This document shows, one piece after another, positions 8,352 to 17,781 of a DNA stretch of 64,000 nucleotides. Positions within the stretch are counted from its first letter, which is position 1. Each line of letters starts with the position of its first letter. The stretch is taken from positions 381,501 through 445,500 of the forward strand of contig NZ_JAVQLW010000001.1 in assembly GCF_031822435.1 (NCBI RefSeq), written 5' to 3'. The notes below the pieces were generated by a model. It had not been told where the DNA came from. It saw only the letters and a list, made by a program, of their open reading frames with translations, and ran no database searches. Both the position numbers and the translations under genes were made by a program. Origin of the DNA: Paracoccus sp. MBLB3053. GTDB lineage: Bacteria > Pseudomonadota > Alphaproteobacteria > Rhodobacterales > Rhodobacteraceae.

Positions 8352-10634
8352 TTATTTCACCTGCCCGAGACGGCCTGCCGCGATGGCAGCCATGTTCAGG
8401 ATGTCGTTGACCGAGGAATTGGTCGAACAGATCTGGATCGGCTGCGGCACTCCGGTCAGGATCGGACCGACGACGGTCGCTCCCGCCATTTCCTGCAACA
8501 GCTTGACCGAAATCGAGGCAGAATGGCGGGCAGGAACGACCAGCACGTTCGCCGGGCCAGTCAAGCGCGAGAATGGGAATTTCGCGGCCTGCGCCGGATT
8601 GAGCGCGACGTCGACAGTCATCTCGCCTTCATATTCGAAATCGACCTTGCGCGCGTCCAGGACCTCGGTTGCGTGCGCCATCTTCACGGCGCGTTCGCTG
8701 ACCGGGTAGCCGAAGTTCGAGAAGGACAGGAACGCCACCCGCGGGTCCAGGCCAAGGCCCCGCGCAACATGTGCGCCACGGGTCGCGATATCGGCAAGGT
8801 CCTCTGCCTCGGGCCATTCATGGACCAGCGTATCGCCCATCAGAATGATCCGGCCATTATGCAGGACTGCCGTGATGCCCACCGCGCCGTCAGCCGGGGT
8901 GACGTCGAACACCTTGCCGATCTGCGACAGGATATGCCCGTTCTTGCGCGTCGCGCCCGTCACAAGGCCGTCCCCATGCCCGTGCAGCAGCATGAGCGAG
9001 GCAAAGACATGACGATCGCGGTTTGCCAGACGGTTCGTGTCCTCGCGGTCCAGACCCTTGCGCTGCAGACGAGCGTAAAGTGTGTCGTGATACTGCTCCA
9101 GATGGCGTGAGTTCGAAGCGTTCACCACGTTGAGTTCGCGCACCGCATCGCCCAGACCGGCCGCCTCCAGCTTTTCCTTCACCTCGGCCTCGCGGCCGAC
9201 GACGATTGCCTGCCCCATTCCGCCGCGCTGCCAGGCGACCGCCGCCCGCAGGACACGGGGATCATCCCCCTCGGCAAAGATCATCCGGGCCTGCGCCTGA
9301 CGTGCGCGGGCATGGATGCCCTGCAGGATCGCAGCGGTCGGGTCCATCCTTGCGCGCAGCGACTGGATATAGCCATCCATGTCGATGATCGGGCGGCGCG
9401 CCACACCGGTATCCATCCCGGCCTGCGCGACCGCGGGCGGCACGACATGGATCAGGCGCGGGTCGAAGGGCGTCGGGATGATGTAGTCGCGGCCGAATTG
9501 CAGCTTGCGGCCATAAGCCACGGCCACTTCATCGGGCACATCCTCGCGGGCAAGTTCGGCCAGCGCGCGGGCACAGGCGATCTTCATCTCGTCATTGATT
9601 GCGCGGGCATGAATATCCAGCGCGCCGCGGAACAGGTAGGGGAAACCAAGGACGTTGTTCACCTGGTTCGGGTAGTCCGACCGCCCGGTTGCCACGATGG
9701 CATCGGGACGCACCTCATGGGCCTCTTCGGGGGTGATTTCCGGATCGGGGTTCGCCATGGCGAAGATGACCGGGTTCTCGGCCATGGACATAACCATGGC
9801 CTGGGTCACCGCGCCCTTGGCCGAGACGCCGAGGAAGACGTCGCAGCCCTGCATCGCCTCTTCCAGCGTGCGCAGGTCGGTCTTGACCGCATGGGCCGAT
9901 TTCCACTGGTTCATGCCCTCGGTTCGGCCCTGGTAGATCACGCCCTTGGTGTCGCACATGATGCAGTTCTCATGCCGCGCGCCCATGGATTTCAGGAGTT
10001 CCAGGCAGGCGATCCCGGCGGCCCCGGCGCCGTTCAGGACGATCTTCACGTCCTCGATCTTCTTGCCGGAGAGCTCCAGCGCGTTGATCAGGCCGGCGGC
10101 GCAGATCACAGCGGTGCCATGCTGGTCGTCATGGAAGACCGGGATGTCCATGAGCTCTTTCAGGCGCTGCTCGATGATGAAGCATTCCGGCGCCTTGATG
10201 TCTTCAAGATTGATGCCGCCGAAGGTCGGGCCCATCAGGCGGACGGCATTGATGATCTCGTCCGGGTCCTCGGTATCGAGCTCGATGTCGATGGCATTGA
10301 CGTCGGCGAAGCGCTTGAAGAGCACCGCCTTGCCCTCCATCACCGGCTTCGAGGCCAGCGCGCCGAGATTGCCGAGGCCGAGAATCGCCGTGCCGTTCGA
10401 GATCACCGCGACCATGTTGCCCTTGACGGTATAGTCATAGGCGGTTTCGGGACGGGCGGCGATGGCCTCGACCGGCACGGCGACGCCCGGCGAATAGGCC
10501 AGGGACAGATCGCGCTGGGTGGCCATGGGCGTCGAGGCGACGATATCGTATTTTCCCGGACGCGGCTCGAGATGATAGGCCAACGCCTCTTCCGGGGTGA
10601 TACGGGACCGGCGGGGGGTGTTGTCGTCGCTCAT
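8352..10634 (-). CDS. maeB: NADP-dependent malic enzyme with phosphotransacetylase-like tail
   Basis: 760 residues. Oxidative decarboxylation of malate to pyruvate and CO2, feeding NADPH and gluconeogenesis or acetyl-CoA supply. The N-terminal malic domain has DYTVKGNMVAV, ILGLGNLGALASKPVMEGKA and DDQHGTAV. The NAD(P) fold has VLNGAGAAGIACLEL. From about residue 440 an acetyl/phosphobutyryl-transferase-like domain follows (GDDPRVLRAA...FLSFSNFG), usually regulatory rather than catalytic. Two ATGs six bases apart compete. AGGAGGA is seven bases before the inner one (10634) but abuts the outer one (10640), so the inner start is preferred. Confidence 0.95.
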   Translation of the reverse strand: MSDDNTPRRSRITPEEALAYHLEPRPGKYDIVASTPMATQRDLSLAYSPGVAVPVEAIAARPETAYDYTVKGNMVAVISNGTAILGLGNLGALASKPVMEGKAVLFKRFADVNAIDIELDTEDPDEIINAVRLMGPTFGGINLEDIKAPECFIIEQRLKELMDIPVFHDDQHGTAVICAAGLINALELSGKKIEDVKIVLNGAGAAGIACLELLKSMGARHENCIMCDTKGVIYQGRTEGMNQWKSAHAVKTDLRTLEEAMQGCDVFLGVSAKGAVTQAMVMSMAENPVIFAMANPDPEITPEEAHEVRPDAIVATGRSDYPNQVNNVLGFPYLFRGALDIHARAINDEMKIACARALAELAREDVPDEVAVAYGRKLQFGRDYIIPTPFDPRLIHVVPPAVAQAGMDTGVARRPIIDMDGYIQSLRARMDPTAAILQGIHARARQAQARMIFAEGDDPRVLRAAVAWQRGGMGQAIVVGREAEVKEKLEAAGLGDAVRELNVVNASNSRHLEQYHDTLYARLQRKGLDREDTNRLANRDRHVFASLMLLHGHGDGLVTGATRKNGHILSQIGKVFDVTPADGAVGITAVLHNGRIILMGDTLVHEWPEAEDLADIATRGAHVARGLGLDPRVAFLSFSNFGYPVSERAVKMAHATEVLDARKVDFEYEGEMTVDVALNPAQAAKFPFSRLTGPANVLVVPARHSASISVKLLQEMAGATVVGPILTGVPQPIQICSTNSSVNDILNMAAIAAGRLGQVK

Positions 10635-10717
10635 GCTCATTCCTCCTGACTTCCCGTCTCCCTTAACGGAGCGTCAGGCCGGGCAGAAGACCAGAACGTC
10701 GCTGCAACGCAGCCAGA

Positions 10718-12100
10718 TCAGTGCAGCAGTGCAGCAGCGACGATGTCACGGTGAAGGGTCAGCGCGAACGCAGCTGCCGCAACGGCTATAGATGCGGCGA
10801 TCAGGTCGTGGCGCGGGTCCCAGGCGCCCTGGCGACGCGCCGTCCATACCGCGACCGGATAGCAGAAAAGCTGGGCCAGCGCCTGTCCCGCCAGCAGCCC
10901 GGCAAGGCCGAACAGCCAAACCCCGATCAAGAGCGTGACGATATAGATGCCCGCACGGCTTGATTGCAGGATGAAGAACGCTCGGGAATCGCCAGAGGCG
11001 AGTGCAGCCGTCTCATAGCTCATCGGAATGACGATCAGCATCTGAATGCACGCGACGGCGACCAGAATGCCGCCCGCATGCAGGTAACGCGAGTCATAAA
11101 GGAAATCGACGACGCTGGGACCGACAAGAGAAAGCACGATTGCCATGCTCATCAGCAGCAGCGAAAAGCCACCGCGGATACGCTGCAAGGCGCGGCGGTT
11201 CTCTGCGCTCTCCCCCGGGGGGTGCTCGCGATAAATCGGGATGAACAGCCGAGACGCGATCGCAGCGCCCAGAACCGCGGGCAGCGTTCCCAGGAACTGA
11301 CCGATATTGAAGATGCCAAGCTGCTCGAGGGTAAGGATCCGGCCAAGTATGATCCGGTCGCCTTGGAACAGCAGAAAGCCGCAGATCGTACTGAAGAAAA
11401 TCCATTTGCCGAACTTGACGATTTCCTCGCGCGCCGTCCTTTCCATGCCGAAGCGGTCGATATGGCCGGGCAGGAAATAGTGAAACATGGCGAGTTGCAC
11501 GAATGCACCCATCACGCTGCCGATCGCGAGCGCCCAGACATTGCGCATGATCAGGGCCAGGGCGATCAGGATGAGGATGCCAAGAAACTGGTTCGTCAGC
11601 TCGATGATCGTGAGTCGGCGCAATTGCAGATGTCGCGCGGCGGTGTCGATACGCGTCGGGAAAAATCCGCCCACCACCATCGAGGCGGCGGCCGTCGGAA
11701 AGATCCAGGCAAAAGCGGGCGCGTTGAAGAAGATCGACATGGGCCAGGCCATCACGATCGCGACGGCGAGGATGATGAAGCCGCGGATGACCTTGATCGT
11801 CCAGGCGGTGTTCAGGAAATCGGGATCGTCGCCCCGCTTGCTTTGCGCAATCGACGGGCCAAGACCCATGTCGCTGAACATTGTCAGGCCGATCATGCAG
11901 CTTGTCACCAGCGCCATGAGGCCGAAATCGTCGGGGCTGAGCAGACGCGTCAGAATGAGGTTCGACCCAAGGCGCATGACCTGCGCCACGCCGAAATTGA
12001 TCGTGGACCACGCCCCACTGCCAAGCGCCCTCGACGCCATTGCCTTGCGAGATTGCTGCGGCTCACTCAGTTCGGTCGTGGCGTCGGCATCCTGGCTCAT
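10718..12100 (-). CDS. Wzx-like polysaccharide flippase (MOP superfamily)
   Basis: 460 residues from ATG 12100, which shares its A with the TAA stop of the Wzz-like gene (TAATG). A longer frame to 12172 would lie in the previous gene. About 12 to 14 hydrophobic segments span the protein, with the oligosaccharide-flippase opening GSGAWSTINFGVAQVMRLGSNLILTRLLSP and DFGLMALV. Such proteins move lipid-linked repeat units across the inner membrane. It is the last gene of the operon P-loop regulator - Wzz - Wzx and points away from maeB. The substrate glycan is unknown. Confidence 0.9.
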   Translation of the reverse strand: MSQDADATTELSEPQQSRKAMASRALGSGAWSTINFGVAQVMRLGSNLILTRLLSPDDFGLMALVTSCMIGLTMFSDMGLGPSIAQSKRGDDPDFLNTAWTIKVIRGFIILAVAIVMAWPMSIFFNAPAFAWIFPTAAASMVVGGFFPTRIDTAARHLQLRRLTIIELTNQFLGILILIALALIMRNVWALAIGSVMGAFVQLAMFHYFLPGHIDRFGMERTAREEIVKFGKWIFFSTICGFLLFQGDRIILGRILTLEQLGIFNIGQFLGTLPAVLGAAIASRLFIPIYREHPPGESAENRRALQRIRGGFSLLLMSMAIVLSLVGPSVVDFLYDSRYLHAGGILVAVACIQMLIVIPMSYETAALASGDSRAFFILQSSRAGIYIVTLLIGVWLFGLAGLLAGQALAQLFCYPVAVWTARRQGAWDPRHDLIAASIAVAAAAFALTLHRDIVAAALLH

Positions 12101-13602
12101 TACCCCATTCCATCCGTTGGTGGCGCGGCCACGCCAGGGGTTGACAGGCCGGGCAGCAAGCCCAGCAGCCATAGGGCAGCGACGGCCCCGGCAATCAGCA
12201 AGAGAACCATATAGGCAATCCGCAATCGCCTGATGCGCAGATCGCGACGGCTTGGTCGATAGGTCAGGGAAATCACCGGACGCGTGCCTGTAACACGGGC
12301 AAATTGCTCGGTCCGACGCAAGACAGGGTTCATCAGTTCAAGCAAGAATGCCATGGAAAAGGCAAGCGCGACGCTGGCAAAGGTTCCGAGCATCGCGGTC
12401 TTCTTGCGATTCGACACGGCCGGGTAATCGGGCGGCAGCGCACGCTCCAGCAGCACGAAGCGTTCCGCCTGATCATTGTCGATCAGCAATTGCTGCGTCT
12501 CGATCTGCGCAAGCTGCCGAGAGACTTCGGAATAGCGGTCCTGCAGGCGACGTTGCTGACGTAGCAGCTCCTCGAGTTCATGCGCTATTTCCGGTGCCCG
12601 CGACCGCGCCAGATCGATTTCCCGGCGTCGAGCCTCGATCTTCTCTTTTTGACCGTCCAACTGCCGAAGCTGCGTGCTTAGCAAATCTGTCTGACGACGA
12701 ACCACGTCCGAGACGGTCTCGCCCCCAAGGTTCAATCGCTCCAGATCGTCCTGCAACCGCTTGATTTCGGGGTGGCCGGGCGCAAGCGTGCGCCGCGCCT
12801 GCGCAAGCTGGATTTCAGCCTCGCGGATCCGCTGCACGATCGAAGGTGTAGGACGCAGATCCGACGCTCCACCGCCGACCACAAGTTCAAGCTGATCGCG
12901 CTGCAAGGCCATGATTTCACGGTCCAGCACATTCTCGGTTTCCGTCAACCGGGTCATCTCGGTTTGCAGCGCATCCTGCGAGCTTGGCAACGCGTCCTCG
13001 TTCGCAACGCTGAACTCGGCAATCTTCTGATCCAGCTGAGCAAGCTGTTCGCCCAGCCTTGCCTCTTCCACGGTCAGGAACGAGCGGGTTTCCTCGATGC
13101 GGGCTTCTCGGTTCTCGCGGTCGCGGTTCACGACGCTGTCGGCAAAGTCGTTCGCAATAGCCGCAGCCAGCGCCGCCTCTTCGGCGCTCGAGGTGATCAC
13201 GATCGCAGCCAGCGAAAGGCGCGAATCCTGCGACACACCCGGGGCCGAGATGCTCTCGATCCTCGTCGAGCTTCGCACCGCAGCGATACGGTTTGATTCG
13301 GACATTTCCGGCACGTCCGCGAACAGGTCCAGACGATCGATCACATCCAGGATGTTCGTTCGAGCCATCAGCCTTTGCTCGATCAACTGCACGCGACGCG
13401 ATGCAGGCAAGGACGAGTCGCTGCCCGGTTGGGTCGCGGCCGGCATGTCGACCTGAATCACCGCGCTGGCCTGATAGACACGCGGCGATGAAAGGACGAG
13501 ATAGAGGCAACTCAGAACGCCAAGAATGACGATCGTCAGCATCAGCGGCAATCGCCGCCAAAGCATCGAGATGAGATCCGGCAAGGATTGAATTGGTCCC
13601 AA
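12100..13602 (-). CDS. Wzz/GumC-type polysaccharide co-polymerase
   Basis: 500 residues. A first membrane segment at about residues 18-38 (RLPLMLTIVILGVLSCLYLVL) and a second near 465-485 flank a long periplasmic coiled coil (roughly 170-400, rich in LEQLR/RR-type heptads). A proline-containing stretch precedes the second segment. This topology defines PCP-2a/GumC proteins, which set chain length of exported polysaccharide. No kinase domain is fused; the neighbouring P-loop gene would be its cytosolic partner. It is 24 bp downstream of that gene and overlaps the flippase start by one base. Confidence 0.88.
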   Translation of the reverse strand: MGPIQSLPDLISMLWRRLPLMLTIVILGVLSCLYLVLSSPRVYQASAVIQVDMPAATQPGSDSSLPASRRVQLIEQRLMARTNILDVIDRLDLFADVPEMSESNRIAAVRSSTRIESISAPGVSQDSRLSLAAIVITSSAEEAALAAAIANDFADSVVNRDRENREARIEETRSFLTVEEARLGEQLAQLDQKIAEFSVANEDALPSSQDALQTEMTRLTETENVLDREIMALQRDQLELVVGGGASDLRPTPSIVQRIREAEIQLAQARRTLAPGHPEIKRLQDDLERLNLGGETVSDVVRRQTDLLSTQLRQLDGQKEKIEARRREIDLARSRAPEIAHELEELLRQQRRLQDRYSEVSRQLAQIETQQLLIDNDQAERFVLLERALPPDYPAVSNRKKTAMLGTFASVALAFSMAFLLELMNPVLRRTEQFARVTGTRPVISLTYRPSRRDLRIRRLRIAYMVLLLIAGAVAALWLLGLLPGLSTPGVAAPPTDGMG

Positions 13603-13626
13603 AACTCGTGCACCCCGTCTCGGTCG

Positions 13627-14391
13627 TCAATCTTCGGATTTATTGAGAACGACGCCCATGACGGGCGGCATGTCCTTCAACAGACGCTGCGCCAGGGTCA
13701 TATCAGCCGCTGTCCCCTCTCGGCCATCCGCCACCAACAGCATGGCATCGGCCAGCGGCAAGGTGGCAAGCGCCATGTCTCCGCCGATCAGGGGAGCAGT
13801 ATCAATGATCTCGATCGAGGCGGGATAGTGATTTCGCAAATCGGTCATCGCCTTTGAAAAATCTTCGCTTTGAATGAGCTCGGCTGCGTCCGGTTCCGCA
13901 TGGCCGGGAACCAGGATGGAAAGGTTCGGTGCTTCTTCGACGATATTGACCAGGTCGCTGAGCCTGTGCCCTTGCAAAATTGCATCGGTTACCGGCTCGC
14001 ATCCCGGAACGCCCAACTCGGCAGATACGGAAGGATCGCCGAAATCAAGGTCCATAAGAATGACTTCGGTTTGCTTCTGCCGCGAAAGGGCCAGGGCCAG
14101 GTTGATTGCGACGAACGTCCCCCCTGCGCCCTTTGTTAGCGGCACCACCGCAAGTCTGCGCCAACCGTGGTTGCGCATTTCCCGAAGGATGCGCGTCCGC
14201 AGGATCGAAAAGCGATCCATAATGATGCGAGCGTGCTCGCCATCGGCTGCCGAGCGCGACGCCTCCTGACGGATGAACTTGCTTGAGACAAGCTGCGGTC
14301 CGCGCAACGCAATCTCGTTCGTGGACGATCTGCCCGGTGTCTTCCCTGTCTCGGCCTGCAAGCTGTGGCCCCTCTGCCGCTTCTGATGCAA
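13627..14391 (-). CDS. CpsD/CapB-like P-loop partner of Wzz, degenerate Walker A
   Basis: Up to 254 residues. The block FSILRTRILREMRNHGWRRLAV followed by a MinD/BY-kinase Rossmann core marks it as the cytosolic partner of the Wzz protein. Walker A' (VILMDLDFGDPSV) and the later IEIIDTAPLIGG strand are present. However, the P-loop reads LTKGAGGTFVAINLA: the lysine of GKT is Gly (codon GGG). The C terminus (MGVVLNKSED) also lacks the tyrosine cluster of bacterial tyrosine kinases. It may be a pseudokinase or allosteric regulator (inference). The start is uncertain: TTG 14391, or TTG 14361 preceded by AGAGGGG. Confidence 0.8.
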   Translation of the reverse strand: MHQKRQRGHSLQAETGKTPGRSSTNEIALRGPQLVSSKFIRQEASRSAADGEHARIIMDRFSILRTRILREMRNHGWRRLAVVPLTKGAGGTFVAINLALALSRQKQTEVILMDLDFGDPSVSAELGVPGCEPVTDAILQGHRLSDLVNIVEEAPNLSILVPGHAEPDAAELIQSEDFSKAMTDLRNHYPASIEIIDTAPLIGGDMALATLPLADAMLLVADGREGTAADMTLAQRLLKDMPPVMGVVLNKSED

Positions 14392-14475
14392 AGCCAGCGA
14401 TCGGGCTCAGCGAACCCATGACTTTGTCGACAGCGCCATGCTAGCTTCCCCTGACTGATCGGGACAACTGAAATT

Positions 14476-15477
14476 ATGGCGCAAGACGGAAAGGTGGAAC
14501 ACCTTGGCGCGGCAGTTTCGCCACAGGGTGTCGTTGCCATCGCAATTGGCAGAAACGAAGGCGAAAGGCTGGTGCGCTGTCTGCGCTCGCTTCTCCCGCA
14601 GGTTGATCGTGTCATCTATGTCGATTCCGGATCGACGGATGGCAGCGCCGAGCGTGCGGCAGAGCTTGGCGCCGAGATCGTCCGGCTGGACATGAGCCTT
14701 CCCTTCACCGCGGCCCGCGCCCGCAACGCCGGGCTGAACCGTGCGGGCGATGCCGAGTTCGTCCAGTTCGTCGACGGCGACTGCGAGGTGGACGGGGAAT
14801 GGATCGCGACGGCGCTCGCCGCGCTGAGCGCGAACGAAAACCTCGCGATCGTCGCCGGTCGGCGTCGTGAACTTCACCCGGAATCCTCGATCTACAACCG
14901 TCTTTGCGACGCGGAATGGGATACTCCGATCGGCCCGGCGCAGGCTGTCGGAGGCGACATGCTTGCCCGCCATGTCGCCCTGCGCGAGATCGGTGGCTTC
15001 GATCCGACGCTGATCGCCGGCGAAGAACCCGAGATGTGCTTGCGCATCGCCCGCGCGGGCTGGGGCATCCATCGGCTGGACGCCCCCATGACCTTGCATG
15101 ACGCGGCGATGACCCGGTTCGGGCAATGGGCGCAACGGTCGCGACGGGCGGGCCACGCCTTTGCCGAGGTGTCGTGGCGCTATCGCGATGGCCCTGAGGG
15201 GTTCTGGCGACGCGAGACATTGCGATCGGTTTTCTGGGCGGTCCTTTTGCCATTGGTCATTCTTCTGGGCGCCATGATGACTCCCTGGTCCTGGGCATTG
15301 TTGCTAATCTACCCGGCGCAGGTCATTCGCCTGGCCATGCGGGACCCCGACGACACCGACCGCTGGTCGCACGCCTTGTATTCTCTGCTGGGCAAATTCC
15401 CCGAGGCGCGCGGTGTGATCGAATTCCATTTAAGGCGCCTGATCGGGCGTCGTTCCGGACTGATCGAGTACAAATGA
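14476..15477 (+). CDS. Glycosyltransferase family 2 with C-terminal membrane segments
   Basis: 333 residues, starting divergently from the CpsD-like gene. The GT-A fold is visible: VAIAIGRNEGERLVRCLRSL, then VIYVDSGSTDGSAERA, then FVQFVDGDCEVD holding the DxD-type metal/nucleotide-sugar site near residue 97. GGFDPTLIAGEEPEMCLRI is the typical acceptor-side ED motif. Two hydrophobic segments near residues 250-285 anchor it to the inner membrane. Donor and acceptor are unknown. Stop and next start overlap as ATGA, coupling it to a second GT2 gene. Confidence 0.9.
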   Translation: MAQDGKVEHLGAAVSPQGVVAIAIGRNEGERLVRCLRSLLPQVDRVIYVDSGSTDGSAERAAELGAEIVRLDMSLPFTAARARNAGLNRAGDAEFVQFVDGDCEVDGEWIATALAALSANENLAIVAGRRRELHPESSIYNRLCDAEWDTPIGPAQAVGGDMLARHVALREIGGFDPTLIAGEEPEMCLRIARAGWGIHRLDAPMTLHDAAMTRFGQWAQRSRRAGHAFAEVSWRYRDGPEGFWRRETLRSVFWAVLLPLVILLGAMMTPWSWALLLIYPAQVIRLAMRDPDDTDRWSHALYSLLGKFPEARGVIEFHLRRLIGRRSGLIEYK

Positions 15478-16304
15478 TCCCTTGCACCGTCTTGATCCCC
15501 GCCCATGACGAAGCCGATTATATCGATGCCTGTCTCGACAGCCTGCTGGCCCAGGATCACGTCGGGCCTGTGCAGGTCATCCTGATTGCCAATGGCTGCC
15601 GCGATGCGACCGCTAAGCGGGCGAGGCTGAGACAGGCAGAGTTTTCCCGCAGATCCTGGTCGCTGAAGGTCGAGGAACTGGAACAGGGCGGAAAGACCGG
15701 CGCGCTCAACCACGGCGATCGCTGCGCTGATCCGGACTCCGTTCGCGTTTATCTGGACGCGGATATCCGCATGTCGCCCGGCTTGCTCGGCGGTCTGGTG
15801 CAAGCTCTCGACACCCCAGAACCCCGTTATGCCGGCGGGCGTCTGGTTGTTTCGCCCGCGCGCAGCTTCGTCTCGCGCAACTACGCCCGGTTCTGGCAAA
15901 AGCTGCCCTTCGTCCATCGCGGCGTCACCGGAGCCGGTCTTTTCGCGGTGAACCCGCCGGGGCGCGCACGCTGGGGAAACTTCCCCGCGATCATATCGGA
16001 CGACACCTTTGCGCGTCTGCAATTTACCGAGGAGGAACGCATCCTCGTTGATGAACCTTATGATTGGCCCATCGCCGAGGGGTTCGCGCGTCTCGTGCGG
16101 GTGCGTCGTCGCCAGGATCTGGGAGTGGCCGAGATTGCGCGCGATTTCCCCGAGCTTCCCGAGCGCCAAGGGCATGTGCGTCCTGACCGATCCGAACTGA
16201 TGGGATTGGCCGCCGCCGACCCTTTGGGATTCGCAATCTATGCCGCAGTTGCGCTGGCCGTTCGGCTTGGTCGCAACAAACAGAAATGGGCGCGAGGCCG
16301 CTGA
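15474..16304 (+). CDS. Glycosyltransferase family 2
   Basis: 276 residues, translationally coupled to the preceding GT2 by ATGA. Motifs: TVLIPAHDEADYIDACLDSLLAQ, VILIANGCRDATAKRA, and VYLDADIRMSP, which carries the DxD motif near residue 86. FPAIISDDTFARL corresponds to the ED acceptor region. The C terminus ends in a short hydrophobic stretch (AIYAAVALAVRLG). It probably adds one sugar to the lipid-linked repeat unit of this locus (inference from context). Confidence 0.88.
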   Translation: MIPCTVLIPAHDEADYIDACLDSLLAQDHVGPVQVILIANGCRDATAKRARLRQAEFSRRSWSLKVEELEQGGKTGALNHGDRCADPDSVRVYLDADIRMSPGLLGGLVQALDTPEPRYAGGRLVVSPARSFVSRNYARFWQKLPFVHRGVTGAGLFAVNPPGRARWGNFPAIISDDTFARLQFTEEERILVDEPYDWPIAEGFARLVRVRRRQDLGVAEIARDFPELPERQGHVRPDRSELMGLAAADPLGFAIYAAVALAVRLGRNKQKWARGR

Positions 16305-16671
16305 ATTTGCGTTGTCGATGCCGCAGAGAATTTGGGGCACCGCTCGGTTCCGCTTGCTGTGCAAGGCAAATCCCGGACTGGCAACGCTGACAGTTTTCAA
16401 GGTTGGCATTGGCAATCCCCGTCAACCCTGGATTGCTCGCGAAAACAGGATCAGTCGTGCTGGGCGAATGAAAGGCTCCATCGGCGCAAGGTGGCCAAGC
16501 ATCGGGTAAGGGCCGGGGTCAGGTCCGCAAGGCATCCACGACAACGCATTGAAATGATAGAAACCTATCCTTTTCGACAGTCGGCGATTTCGTTCTAGTT
16601 TTATTAAAAGGCACCGCTATACTGCCCGTGTAACGATTGCCCGACTTGTACCGATTACAGTAGGTTTACCA
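16305..16671. other. Intergenic region upstream of the ExoY-like gene
   Basis: 367 bp with no convincing gene. Overlapping short frames run through it but lack a ribosome-binding site and recognisable motifs. The last 80 bp become AT-rich and hold a candidate -10 hexamer. The region separates the GT2 pair from the priming transferase. Confidence 0.6.
16595..16623 (+). promoter_or_regulatory. Candidate promoter for the ExoY-like gene
   Basis: TATACT at 16618-16623 is a near-consensus -10, 48 bp before the ATG and inside an AT-rich tract. No good -35 is seen at 16-18 bp (CTAGTT at 17 bp), so an activator-dependent promoter is possible. The start codon has TAGG seven bases upstream. Confidence 0.4.
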
Positions 16672-17376
16672 ATGCAGCAGTCCAATAGATTTATAACGTC
16701 CGAATTCGATTCCGTCGGGCCGATGCTGCAAAACATCCCCGGAACCCGTGCCAGGAAAACCGCCGTAAGCTCAGCTTACGAGCGTTTCGCGAAACGTCCT
16801 TTGGACGTGCTGGCAATCCTCATGGCCGCACCGATCGTACTTCCGGTGGTCGCCATTCTCGCGCTCATCATCCTGTGCCAAGGCGGCAAGCCGTTTTACA
16901 CTCAGCTTCGGATTGGCCGGTCAGGGCGCAGCTTCCGACTTTGGAAACTGCGCACGATGGTCGAGAATGCCGATCAGAAGCTGGTCGAATATCTTGCGCA
17001 GGACCCTGCGGCCAAGGCGGAATGGGATTCGACCCAAAAGCTGAAGAATGATCCCCGGATCACGCCAATCGGTCATTTCCTGCGCAAAAGTTCTCTGGAC
17101 GAGCTGCCACAGCTGTGGAACGTGTTCCTGGGCGATATGAGCCTGGTCGGCCCCCGCCCCATGATGCTGGATCAGGCGCAGCTGTATCCCGGTGCGGACT
17201 ATTATCACCTGCGTCCCGGTGTGACCGGTTTGTGGCAGATTTCGGACCGTAACGACAGCACGTTCGCGGCACGTGCCACCTTTGATGCTCAATACGCTGC
17301 AGAGATGAGCTTCGCCGCGGATGTTTCGATCATCGCCAAGACCGCCGGCGTGGTACTTCGCTGCACAGGTTACTGA
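16672..17376 (+). CDS. ExoY/WbaP-type initiating sugar-1-phosphate transferase
   Basis: 234 residues. It loads the first sugar phosphate onto undecaprenyl phosphate at the inner membrane. The pattern is diagnostic: [23 protein letters not shown] membrane hairpin, [59 protein letters not shown], then [16 protein letters not shown]. The short N terminus without extra transmembrane helices matches ExoY rather than full-length WbaP. Sugar specificity (galactose or glucose) cannot be assigned. Confidence 0.93.
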   Translation: MQQSNRFITSEFDSVGPMLQNIPGTRARKTAVSSAYERFAKRPLDVLAILMAAPIVLPVVAILALIILCQGGKPFYTQLRIGRSGRSFRLWKLRTMVENADQKLVEYLAQDPAAKAEWDSTQKLKNDPRITPIGHFLRKSSLDELPQLWNVFLGDMSLVGPRPMMLDQAQLYPGADYYHLRPGVTGLWQISDRNDSTFAARATFDAQYAAEMSFAADVSIIAKTAGVVLRCTGY

Positions 17377-17400
17377 ACGGTTTCAAAGCCGCGATCTGAT

Positions 17401-17619
17401 TCAATGGCCATTTTCTTGGCGATCGATGCAGCGATACCGCCTCCATGCGGCAAAGAGCGTTACAGCCGAACCACTGACCGGATATAGCAGTAATCCAGCC
17501 CAAATGGGCATCTCAAGGGCGAGAAGCCCAAGGATTGCACAAATCGACGCAATCACGACGCCTATGGTCAGAATACCGGTCAGTTGAGCCTCCAAGAGCT
17601 TTATGATTTCTATATACAC
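17401..17619 (-). CDS. Small two-helix membrane protein, unrecognised
   Basis: 72 residues from a GTG start at 17619. Two hydrophobic segments, roughly residues 12-32 (TGILTIGVVIASICAILGLL) and 38-58, are followed by a basic, polar tail (WRRYRCIDRQENGH) that would face the cytoplasm. I do not recognise a family. It lies antisense between the ExoY-like gene and the GT4 gene. The upstream sequence is AT-rich but without a strong ribosome-binding site, so expression is uncertain. Confidence 0.45.
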   Translation of the reverse strand: MYIEIIKLLEAQLTGILTIGVVIASICAILGLLALEMPIWAGLLLYPVSGSAVTLFAAWRRYRCIDRQENGH

Positions 17620-17781
17620 AAATAGTGCCGAACGGTCAGCGAATCTCTAGCCATTTGTTCGCGATCCCCTACAAAGGGGTCATATCTGCCCATTATTACA
17701 AAAAACTGAGCACAAACCGGCCTATTCGGTAATAATACACCACAGCCCCTCCCCAAGGGACGGTGAAAAGAGGTTTACAAG

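Noticed and set aside
16332..16598. 88-codon frame in the gap before the ExoY-like gene
   Set aside because: No ribosome-binding site, no hydrophobic or family pattern, and composition unlike neighbouring genes.
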